Below are positions 1 through 7,255 of a stretch of 26,520 nucleotides of DNA, piece after piece. Position 1 is the first letter of the stretch. Each line of letters opens with the position of its first letter. Source of the stretch: an uncultured Chlorobiota bacterium. GTDB taxonomy: Bacteria > Bacteroidota > Bacteroidia > Bacteroidales > JAADGE01. The notes below the pieces were generated by a model. The model did not search any database. It worked only from the letters and a program-made list of their open reading frames with translations, and was not told the origin of the DNA. The DNA lies in the NCBI GenBank assembly GCA_947311125.1, contig CAMZKI010000188.1, positions 1-26,520 on the forward strand. The letters run 5' to 3'. A program made the translations under genes and the position numbers.

Positions 1-150
1 ATGAATATTCCGTATGCAATTTCTTGGGCTGACGAAGAACGAGACCTTACGGCATGGCTTGGAAATGAGATGCAAAAAGAAGCATTCAACAAACTTTATG
101 CTTTGTCTGATAAAATGAAATATATAAAACGTGCCGATTTACAAATTATA
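1..150 (+). repeat. Left arm of a 150-bp inverted repeat (fold-back)
   Basis: This stretch is the reverse complement of 250-399: base n pairs with base 400-n. I find a single mismatch, T60 against G340, a synonymous Leu codon change (ctt versus ctc) in the encoded GH57 protein. The arm may extend further left, because base 1 is still matched and the window stops there. Confidence 0.95.
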
Positions 151-249
151 TGGAGACACCTGCAAACAAGCGACCATTTTTATTATATGAGCACTAAAAT
201 ATTATCAGACGGTATAGTCCACGATTATTTCAACCCTTATGATTCTCCG
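1..249 (+). pseudogene. Displaced 3' fragment of the GH57 amylase gene on the opposite strand
   Basis: Translated from base 1, the first 50 codons repeat residues 291-340 of the minus-strand GH57 protein. The next 33 codons (151-249) read WRHLQTSDHFYYMS and onward to NPYDSP, which looks like the genuine continuation of the family: a Trp/His/Gln-Ser-Asp-His segment followed by a Tyr-Asp-Ser-Pro turn. The frame then runs into the inverted arm and stops at 259-261. It is therefore not an independent gene. It holds the true downstream part of the amylase, inverted relative to the rest. The cause is either an artefact of amplification or assembly at a contig end, or a real palindromic rearrangement. 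Confidence 0.85.
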
Positions 250-1269
250 TATAATTTGTAAATCGGCACGTTTTATATATTTCATTTTATCAGACAAAGC
301 ATAAAGTTTGTTGAATGCTTCTTTTTGCATCTCATTTCCGAGCCATGCCGTAAGGTCTCGTTCTTCGTCAGCCCAAGAAATTGCATACGGAATATTCATC
401 GGAGCGACAGGCTCGTGCTTACGTGCTATTTCTGAAGGCGTTGCAAATTTAAAGTTTGTTTGTTTCAGAATTTCATCCGGTAATGCTTTTAAAAAGTCAA
501 AAATACCTGTTTCTGCTTTTTGATGTTCGCCGAATGTTTCATAGTCCATAAATAAATTTACGATTTCTTGTTTTTTATCTAAATCGGCTATCCAAGAAGC
601 ATATTTTTCAGCTGTCAGCGGATATTCATCCCACGATTTATCTGAAAATCTGAAAGCTATATCGTCACTTAGTTTGTAATTTTTTAGAATGAGCTTAAGT
701 TCAGGCTTTATTACGTTATAGTACAGAACATTCGGGCTTTTCCATCCGAGAACATGCTTTGCACCTTCGGTAATCATTGCTTTAAATCCCATTTCGGCAA
801 CCGATTCTCCTATTAAATTATCATATATTAACTCTGTATTTCTGAAAACCTTAGGTAATTTCCCGAAATATTTTCTTATAAGTTTTACATGTTCTTTTAC
901 TTGTGCTTTAAAATCATCTTTGTTATACATTGATATTAAAGAATGAGCATAAGTTTCTGCAAGAAATTCAACATTTCCGGTATCGGCAAGTTCTTTAAAA
1001 CTTCCCAGAACTTCCGGAGCGTACAGTTCCATTTGTTCGATTGCTGTTCCGGTTATTGAAAAACTGACTTTAAATTTACGTTTATGCTTTTTAATTAAGT
1101 CAAGAAGTATTTTGTTTGCAGTCAGGTAGCTTTCGTACGCTATACGTTGCATATGCATACGGTTTTCAAATTCATCAAAGTATTGTCGGTCTTTTCCGAT
1201 ATTAAAAAAGCGGTATCTTTTTAACCTGAAAGGTTGGTGAACTTGAAAGTATAAACAAATATGTTGCAT
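205..1269 (-). CDS. GH57 family alpha-amylase, 3' end broken by the fold-back
   Basis: A cytoplasmic glycoside hydrolase family 57 enzyme acting on alpha-1,4-glucans; there is no signal peptide. GH57 landmarks are present in order: HQPFR at residues 11-15, GTAIEQ around 74-79, FRNTEL with the candidate nucleophile Glu146, and MDYETFGEH at 241-249 with the candidate acid/base Asp242. Residues 1-340 are authentic. The last 14 residues, read across the fold-back at base 250, are foreign, and the proper continuation sits at 151-249 on the other strand. The ATG at 1269 is 13 bp from the stop of the upstream glycosyltransferase, so it is the third gene of a glycogen operon. The family call is firm. 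Amylase versus 4-alpha-glucanotransferase or branching activity cannot be separated from sequence alone. Confidence 0.88.
   Translation of the reverse strand: MQHICLYFQVHQPFRLKRYRFFNIGKDRQYFDEFENRMHMQRIAYESYLTANKILLDLIKKHKRKFKVSFSITGTAIEQMELYAPEVLGSFKELADTGNVEFLAETYAHSLISMYNKDDFKAQVKEHVKLIRKYFGKLPKVFRNTELIYDNLIGESVAEMGFKAMITEGAKHVLGWKSPNVLYYNVIKPELKLILKNYKLSDDIAFRFSDKSWDEYPLTAEKYASWIADLDKKQEIVNLFMDYETFGEHQKAETGIFDFLKALPDEILKQTNFKFATPSEIARKHEPVAPMNIPYAISWADEERDLTAWLGNEMQKEAFNKLYALSDKMKYIKRADLQIIRRIIRVEIIVDYTV
250..399 (-). repeat. Right arm of the 150-bp inverted repeat
   Basis: This is the inverted copy of 1-150 and lies inside the GH57 gene in its proper orientation (minus strand, codons 291-340). 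The spacer between the arms, 151-249, is 99 bp and has no inverted partner. Pairing breaks at T151 against G249. Confidence 0.95.
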
Positions 1270-1282
1270 AGTTATGTGTTTT

Positions 1283-2719
1283 TTATAATCTTAATAATGA
1301 TTTGTATATTTCCCTTACTTCTCTTGCCGGCTTATCCCATTTCATTTCGTCAACTTCTTTTTTTGATTCTTTAACAAACATTTTTGATAATCCGTCATAT
1401 TTTATTATTGCATAAATTGCGTCTGCCATTGCGTCTTCGTCCCAGTAATCAATTTTAACGGCATTTTTTATTACTTCGGCAACTCCCGATTGTTTTGAAA
1501 TTATTACGGGAACGTTTGCTCTCATAGCTTCAAGAGGAGATATTCCGAAAGGTTCTGAAACGGACGGCATTACATATACATCACTTATTGAAAACATTCT
1601 GTTGACATCATCGCCTTTTAGAAAATCAGTAAAATGAAATTTGTCGCTTATGCCGAGTTTGGCGGCGTATCTTATCATTTCATGAAACATGTCTCCGTTT
1701 CCTGCCATTACGAAACGCACATCGTCTGTTTTTTGTAATACTTTATATGCTGCATTAATAAAATATGCAGGACCTTTTTGATATGTTATTCTTCCGAGAA
1801 AAGTTACGGTTTTTTCTTTAACGTTTTTTGTGTAAACTTCTTTTTCTGTTTCCTGCGGTTCAACCGCATTATAGACGGTTTGAACTTTCTCCGGATTAAT
1901 ACCGTATTGATTAATAACTGTGTTTTTTGTTAAATTACTTACGGTTATAATTTTGTCGGCAGCTTCCATTCCGGCTTTTTCTAAGGCATATACCCTACTG
2001 TCTGTTCTGTCGTAACCGCCCCTGTCAAACTCAGTTGCGTGAACATGTATTACTAAAGGTTTGCCGCTTATTTCTTTAGCTGCTATGCCTGCTGCGTTTG
2101 TCAGCCAATCATGTGCATGAATAATGTCAAAATCATTTTCTTTTGCTATTACTGCAGCAACTTGTGCGTAATAGTAAACTTCCTGTAAAAGGTTGTTTCC
2201 GTATTTGCCGGAAAAATTATATTTTCCTTCCGTTTCCGTAAATATCTCTTCAGTATCCTCAAACTTTATTTCTTTTATAACTCCGTTTTTTTCATAAAAG
2301 AACTTTCCTGTTTTATCAATTTTTAAGTTTGTGCTTTCAATTCTTTTTTCTTTCAGAAATTTATTAAATTCTTCTTCTGACAAATATGGCTGAAGTTTAG
2401 ATTTTACTTCTATAAATTCAATATCTCTGAATATTTTTTTATATCTTTTTTCTTCATAAGAATAATCAACATTTTCAGAGTTGTATTCTTCTTTTTTAAA
2501 GAGTTTTCTTATATGTGTTTTTTTTTGTTTTACGGTAATATCTCCCGCATTTATCAGATTTGCGACACTCTTATCTTCGTCTCCGTATAGTTTTGGAACG
2601 ACAAACAGTATTTCAATATCTTCAAATTCAGACAGACTTTTTGTAAGTCCGTAACAAGCTGTTCCTAGACCTCCTGAAATATGCGGCGGGAATTCCCATC
2701 CGAACATTAGTACTTTCAT
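1283..2719 (-). CDS. Glycogen synthase-like GT-B glycosyltransferase
   Basis: A cytoplasmic nucleotide-sugar glycosyltransferase of 478 residues, probably building alpha-1,4-glucan. The N-terminus MKVLMFGWEFPPHISGGLGT carries the starch/glycogen-synthase-type glycine loop (16-19). HAHDW at 201-205 is a family feature. The C-terminal domain has FLGRITYQKG (307-316) and the E-x7-E donor-site pair Glu389/Glu397 in SEPFGISPLEAM. Residues about 60-180 form a charged, Lys/Glu-rich stretch that makes the N-terminal domain longer than in a plain GT4. It lies between the debranching enzyme (6-bp gap) and the GH57 gene (13-bp gap), the usual glycogen cluster of Bacteroidota. It could be assigned to GT4 or GT5. 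The glycogen role rests mainly on the neighbours. Confidence 0.85.
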   Translation of the reverse strand: MKVLMFGWEFPPHISGGLGTACYGLTKSLSEFEDIEILFVVPKLYGDEDKSVANLINAGDITVKQKKTHIRKLFKKEEYNSENVDYSYEEKRYKKIFRDIEFIEVKSKLQPYLSEEEFNKFLKEKRIESTNLKIDKTGKFFYEKNGVIKEIKFEDTEEIFTETEGKYNFSGKYGNNLLQEVYYYAQVAAVIAKENDFDIIHAHDWLTNAAGIAAKEISGKPLVIHVHATEFDRGGYDRTDSRVYALEKAGMEAADKIITVSNLTKNTVINQYGINPEKVQTVYNAVEPQETEKEVYTKNVKEKTVTFLGRITYQKGPAYFINAAYKVLQKTDDVRFVMAGNGDMFHEMIRYAAKLGISDKFHFTDFLKGDDVNRMFSISDVYVMPSVSEPFGISPLEAMRANVPVIISKQSGVAEVIKNAVKIDYWDEDAMADAIYAIIKYDGLSKMFVKESKKEVDEMKWDKPAREVREIYKSLLRL

Positions 2720-2725
2720 ATTATC

Positions 2726-4645
2726 TTACTTTTCAAAAGTGTCAATAATCATTTTTATTTTCAGTAATGCAGCAACACTCGGAGCGTATGAAACGGCTCC
2801 GTTAGGGTTGTACGGCGGGTTTCCGTCAAATAATTCGGAAATGCTGCCTATACCGTGCCTGCTTGTTTCTTCTTCAAAACCGTAAAATATCTCTTTAATT
2901 TCGTCAATACTGTTTTCTTTGTATAAGTTATAAAGAGCACTGCAATATTCGGCAATAAGCCACGGATGAACTGTTCCTTGATGTCTTGCCGCATTTCGCA
3001 TATTTTCGTTACCGAAATATTTTCCTTTATATAAATGATGTTTCGGGCTTAATGTTCGCAATCCTTTTTTTGTCAGCAGGTGCTTTCTTATTTTTTTTAA
3101 TATTTGTTTCTTATAACTGTCCGAAACAGGTGAATAAGGCAATGATACGGCAAATATTCCATTAGGTCTGACAGCATCGTTTCGTTCATTATTATTTACG
3201 AAATCGTATAAAAAATTTTCATCTTCGTTAATAAAAATTTCATTAAAAAAATGTTTGACTTTGTCAGGTAAATTTTCAATTTCTTTTTGCAGGATTTTAC
3301 TGTTGTTAATTTCGGCTAAAGAATACAGGAACATAAGGGCATTATACCAAAGAGCATTAATTTCCGCAACAAAACCTGTTCTCGGGGTTACAGGTTTTTT
3401 TTCAGAAAATTCATTCATCCAAGTAGCACAAGGCTTATTTTCGGGAATATACAAAAGTCCGTTATCATGGACAAAAGTATTATATTTGCCGGTTTTAATA
3501 TTTCTCAATATCTTTAATATCTTATTTCTGTATTTTTTCCAAACATATTCACAATTGTCGGCAAATGCGGTATACTCTTGCAATACTCTTAAGATTAATA
3601 AAGGTATATCCGCAGATATATTATCTTCTTTTTCTTTAAAGAATAAAGTCAAAACGGTATCAAATATTTTTTGAAAAGTCTTAACGTTATGCGGCAGAGT
3701 AAGTCCTGTTAACGACAGAAGTGTTTCTCTGATTTGAGGCTGATACCACGGAAAACCGGCAAGTATTTTTATTTCGTTATTATTTTCATAAATAAAAAAC
3801 TGCTCGGCAGCATTTTTCAGGTTATGTCCAAAACTGTTTCTGGGAGTACGTTTCTTTAATTCTGAATTAAAAAGCACGTTTAATTTGTTTGTTTTATGCT
3901 CTTTTAAACTTGCAGAAAAAATAATTTTATCTCCTTTTTTTACATTGAGCTCAAAATATCCGTATGTAAATAAATCTTCTTTAAATTCATATCCTCTGCA
4001 ACGCTCTTCCCTGTAAATAATATTTCTGTTCCAGTCCGGTGCGGTTATGAATTTAGCTTTTTTTGATGTTTGCATATGAAGGAACGGAAAGGCTTCATAC
4101 ATTTTTACTTTTATCCCGTTCTGAATTTTTTCTTTTTTAGTGTTTACGTAAAGATTTTCCTTGCTCAATTCATGAATATTTCTGAAAGCGGTTAAAGCTT
4201 GAAGTCTTAAAATTGTTGCGGAATGTGCATCTAAAATTGTATAGCGTATAAGAATCTGGTGCTCTTTACTTGAAAGTAAAACTTCTTTTTTTAAAATAAC
4301 TCCGCCGACTCTGTATATTTTTAAAGGAATTGTTTCAGTGTCAAACTTTGTTATATACCTGTGTCCGTGCGGGAAAAAAATACCGTTATCATATTCGTGT
4401 ATTCCTAAACGAAACTCTTTATTATTTTGGATAACAGTCTCGTCAACAGAGGACAGATATAAAATCTTGCCGTCTCTTTCATTTTTGCATGGGGCAATCA
4501 ATAGCCCGTGGTATTTTCTTGTATTGCAGTCAATAATGGTTGTACTTGCATATGCCCCTGCTCTGTTTGAACGAATCAACTCTTTATTTAAGGCAAATTC
4601 AAGATTAACAAGCTTATCTTTCTCAATTTTTTTAATGTACGACAT
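2726..4645 (-). CDS. Amylo-alpha-1,6-glucosidase (glycogen debranching enzyme, GH133 type)
   Basis: This enzyme hydrolyses alpha-1,6 branch points of glycogen in the cytoplasm. The 639-residue protein has an N-terminal beta domain (SNRAGAYASTT at 26-36, TRKYHGLLIAP at 42-52) and an (alpha/alpha)6-type C-terminal domain with PRTGFVAEINALWYNAL (421-437), AVRPNGIFA (491-499), GTVHPWL (557-563) and SISELFDGNPP (601-611). Glu604 is the likely catalytic carboxylate by comparison with eukaryotic GDE. The TWMD motif of the family reads TWMN here (Asn411), so a second expected carboxylate may be absent. It is the first gene of the minus-strand glycogen operon and diverges from the iron-sulfur operon across 194 bp. 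No convincing TAnnTTTG box was found for it. Confidence 0.9.
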   Translation of the reverse strand: MSYIKKIEKDKLVNLEFALNKELIRSNRAGAYASTTIIDCNTRKYHGLLIAPCKNERDGKILYLSSVDETVIQNNKEFRLGIHEYDNGIFFPHGHRYITKFDTETIPLKIYRVGGVILKKEVLLSSKEHQILIRYTILDAHSATILRLQALTAFRNIHELSKENLYVNTKKEKIQNGIKVKMYEAFPFLHMQTSKKAKFITAPDWNRNIIYREERCRGYEFKEDLFTYGYFELNVKKGDKIIFSASLKEHKTNKLNVLFNSELKKRTPRNSFGHNLKNAAEQFFIYENNNEIKILAGFPWYQPQIRETLLSLTGLTLPHNVKTFQKIFDTVLTLFFKEKEDNISADIPLLILRVLQEYTAFADNCEYVWKKYRNKILKILRNIKTGKYNTFVHDNGLLYIPENKPCATWMNEFSEKKPVTPRTGFVAEINALWYNALMFLYSLAEINNSKILQKEIENLPDKVKHFFNEIFINEDENFLYDFVNNNERNDAVRPNGIFAVSLPYSPVSDSYKKQILKKIRKHLLTKKGLRTLSPKHHLYKGKYFGNENMRNAARHQGTVHPWLIAEYCSALYNLYKENSIDEIKEIFYGFEEETSRHGIGSISELFDGNPPYNPNGAVSYAPSVAALLKIKMIIDTFEK

Positions 4646-4787
4646 TATTACTTTTTTAATTTGTAATACAAAGAAAAGACATTATTTCTTAACTTGCATT
4701 AAATTATTTTTATTTTTTTGAAATTACCCAGTCTTTAAATTTTTATTTATAAGTGTTCTAAATTGTTTTAATTATGTTGTATATCAC

Positions 4788-4817
4788 TTTGCGGTTTTTC
4801 TAAAGTTTTTAATTTTG
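4788..4817 (+). promoter_or_regulatory. Candidate Bacteroidota promoter of the Stn-like operon
   Basis: TTTG at 4788-4791 and TAATTTTG at 4810-4817 are separated by 18 bases. This fits the -33/-7 pattern (TTTG, about 19-21 bases, TAnnTTTG) known for Bacteroidota, one base short of the usual spacing. The -7 box ends 22 bases before the ATG at 4840. Confidence 0.45.
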
Positions 4818-4839
4818 GAAAAAAGAAATTTTTATTTGT

Positions 4840-5370
4840 ATGAGAGTAAAACGAATAGAACAAATACGAGATTTAAAGCAACAAGCAGGTGGTGAGATTA
4901 ATATTGAGTTATTACAACCTTTGCTCGAAAAATATAAAGGAAAAAAAGGCAGTTTAATACCTGTATTGCAAGGAACACAGGATATATACGGGTATATACC
5001 GGAACAAGCATTTCTGGAAATATCGAAAAAGTTAGGATATAAACTAAGTTCTCTGTACGGTGTTGTTACTTTTTACGCCCAATTCAGGCTTAGCCCGGTG
5101 GGCAAGCATATAATAAAGGTATGTCACGGTACGGCATGCCATGTTCAAAATGCTAAAAAAATTACGGAAATTTTACAGGATATCCTTAAAGTTTCAGATG
5201 GTGAGACTACCGAAGATAAACTATTTACTTTGGAGTCGGTAGCATGTCTCGGATGCTGTTCGCTTGCACCTGTAATGATGATAGGCGATGAAACATACGG
5301 TAAACTTACCGAGAAAAGCACAAAAAAAATAATACGGGAAATAAAAAACAGTGAGAAACAGAAGAAATAA
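4840..5370 (+). CDS. NuoE-like [2Fe-2S] subunit of a Stn-type transhydrogenase (StnA-like)
   Basis: A thioredoxin-like [2Fe-2S] protein of 176 residues, homologous to NuoE and HydC. After a helical N-terminal region (about 20-90, with GSLIPVLQGTQDIYGYIP), the cluster ligands are Cys95 and Cys100 (CHGTAC), then Cys136 and Cys140 (CLGCC); Cys139 is an extra neighbour. The protein would be cytoplasmic and pair with the NuoF-like subunit encoded 46 bp downstream to form the electron-distributing core. The lack of membrane Nuo subunits nearby argues against complex I. The lack of an H-cluster protein argues against a HydABC hydrogenase. The assignment to the StnA role comes from the third gene of the operon. 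Confidence 0.85.
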   Translation: MRVKRIEQIRDLKQQAGGEINIELLQPLLEKYKGKKGSLIPVLQGTQDIYGYIPEQAFLEISKKLGYKLSSLYGVVTFYAQFRLSPVGKHIIKVCHGTACHVQNAKKITEILQDILKVSDGETTEDKLFTLESVACLGCCSLAPVMMIGDETYGKLTEKSTKKIIREIKNSEKQKK

Positions 5371-5416
5371 ATAAAAGGTTCTTTCTGAATTATTACTTAA
5401 CATCTCAAATTAAAAT

Positions 5417-7195
5417 ATGAGTAAAATTAAAGCAATAGTAGGTCTGGGTAGTTGCGGAATTGCAGCCGGAGCCGGAAAAGTTTATGATAAACTCAATGAA
5501 CTTATTAAAACTGAGAAATATAAAGTAAGTGCAGACAAAACGAGTTGTATCGGTATGTGTTACAAGGAGCCGCTTGTAGAAATTATAGATAATGACAAAT
5601 CATATTTATACGGCGGAGTAACAGAAAGTGTATTAGAAGAAATTCTTGAAAAGCATACGAAAGAGCATAAACCTGTTGAGAAATATGTTGTTCACTCCGA
5701 ATATACAGAAACAGAGGAGGATGTATTTTGGGAAGGACAAGTTAAAATAGCACTGCGTCACTGCGGTATTATCAACCCTGAGGTTATAGAAGAATATGAA
5801 GCAAAAGGAGGATATAATGCCCTGAAGAAAATAGCGGAGCGTAAAATATCTTATGATGAGGTAATAGAAGAGATTTTAGATTCCGGATTAAGAGGCAGGG
5901 GGGGGGGCGGCTTCCCTACCGGATTAAAATGGAAGTTTGCAAGACAAAGTGAATCTGATGAAAAATATATTATATGTAATGCCGACGAAGGAGATCCGGG
6001 AGCATTCATGGACAGGTCCTTGCTGGAAGGCGACCCGCACGCAGTTATTGAAGGAATGATAATTGCAGCTTATGCAATAGGAGCAAATTCCGGAGTTATA
6101 TACTGTCGGGCCGAATATCCTTTAGCAATCGTTCGCTTAAACATAGCCTTGAAACAAGCTCGAAAAAAAGGCTATCTCGGTAAAAATATAATGGGAATTG
6201 ACGGGTTTAATCTGGATATATACATTAAAGAAGGTGCCGGAGCATTTGTTTGCGGAGAGGAAACAGCATTAATAGCATCAGTCGAGGGAGAAAGAGGAAT
6301 GCCCAGAAAAAGACCTCCTTTTCCTGCAGCTTCAGGCTTATGGAAAAAACCCACAAATATTAATAATGTCGAAACTCTTGCAAATATACCGTGGATTATC
6401 GACAAAGGAGCAGAAGAATATGCAAAATACGGAACCGAAAAAAGTAAAGGTACAAAAGTTTTTGCCCTTACGGGAAAAATAAACAGAGGCGGTTTAGTGG
6501 AAGTTCCGATGGGAATGACAATACATGATATTGTATTTAAACTCGGAGGAGGAATACAAGGCGGTAAAAAATTTAAAGCCGTTCAGTTAGGAGGTCCTTC
6601 CGGAGGATGTATCCCTGCAAGCCTTGACGATACAATAGTTGATTACGATTCAGTAAATGCAACAGGAGCAATTATGGGCTCGGGAGGGATGGTCGTTATG
6701 GACGAAACAACATGTATGGTTGATATGGCACGTTTCTTTTTAGACTTTACCCAAAAAGAATCTTGCGGGAAATGTACTTTTTGCCGTGTAGGAACGAAAA
6801 GAATGTTAGAGATTCTTACAAGAATTACCGAAGGAGAAGGCAAAGAGGGAGACATTGAAAAACTTGAAGAGCTGTCAGTACAAATTAAAGAAGGGTCTTT
6901 GTGCGGATTAGGGCAAACAGCTCCGAATCCTGTTCTTACCACCATAAAATATTTCAGACACGAATACGAAGCGCATATTAAAGAGAAAAGATGTCCTGCA
7001 AAAAACTGTGCTAAATTACTTACTTATGAAATTATTCCCGATATGTGTACCGGATGTACGGTCTGTGCCGTTAACTGTCCCGTTGATGCAATTGACGGAG
7101 AAAGAAAAGAAATTCATTTTATAAGACAAGATGACTGTATTAATTGCGGAATGTGTTTTTCTAAGTGTAATTTTAATGCTATCAAAGTCTACTAA
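5417..7195 (+). CDS. NuoF/HydB-like FMN iron-sulfur NAD(H) subunit (StnB-like)
   Basis: A 592-residue flavoprotein that exchanges electrons with NAD(H) through FMN. Residues 1-85 form a thioredoxin-like [2Fe-2S] domain with Cys13, Cys44 and Cys48; the position expected for a fourth Cys is Val8. The NADH loop GRGGGGFPTGLKW is at 160-172. The FMN region is ICNADEGDPGAFMDRS (186-201), followed by an SLBB-like region. The [4Fe-4S] motif SCGKCTFC has Cys450, 453 and 456, with Cys496 (LCGLG) as the fourth ligand. After CPAKNC (526-531) come two ferredoxin clusters, Cys544/547/550/554 and Cys574/577/580/584. The extra N- and C-terminal domains match HydB/StnB rather than plain NuoF. The NADH loop is encoded by a run of ten G at 5898-5907. 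Confidence 0.9.
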   Translation: MSKIKAIVGLGSCGIAAGAGKVYDKLNELIKTEKYKVSADKTSCIGMCYKEPLVEIIDNDKSYLYGGVTESVLEEILEKHTKEHKPVEKYVVHSEYTETEEDVFWEGQVKIALRHCGIINPEVIEEYEAKGGYNALKKIAERKISYDEVIEEILDSGLRGRGGGGFPTGLKWKFARQSESDEKYIICNADEGDPGAFMDRSLLEGDPHAVIEGMIIAAYAIGANSGVIYCRAEYPLAIVRLNIALKQARKKGYLGKNIMGIDGFNLDIYIKEGAGAFVCGEETALIASVEGERGMPRKRPPFPAASGLWKKPTNINNVETLANIPWIIDKGAEEYAKYGTEKSKGTKVFALTGKINRGGLVEVPMGMTIHDIVFKLGGGIQGGKKFKAVQLGGPSGGCIPASLDDTIVDYDSVNATGAIMGSGGMVVMDETTCMVDMARFFLDFTQKESCGKCTFCRVGTKRMLEILTRITEGEGKEGDIEKLEELSVQIKEGSLCGLGQTAPNPVLTTIKYFRHEYEAHIKEKRCPAKNCAKLLTYEIIPDMCTGCTVCAVNCPVDAIDGERKEIHFIRQDDCINCGMCFSKCNFNAIKVY

Positions 7196-7255
7196 AAACT
7201 CATTTTTGGTAATCTCACGAAATTATTATAAAATAATCGGTAAAAAACAATATTT

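Noticed and set aside
4646..4839. A second divergent promoter for the glycogen operon
   Set aside because: No minus-strand TAnnTTTG box with a suitable -33 element was found, so nothing is claimed.
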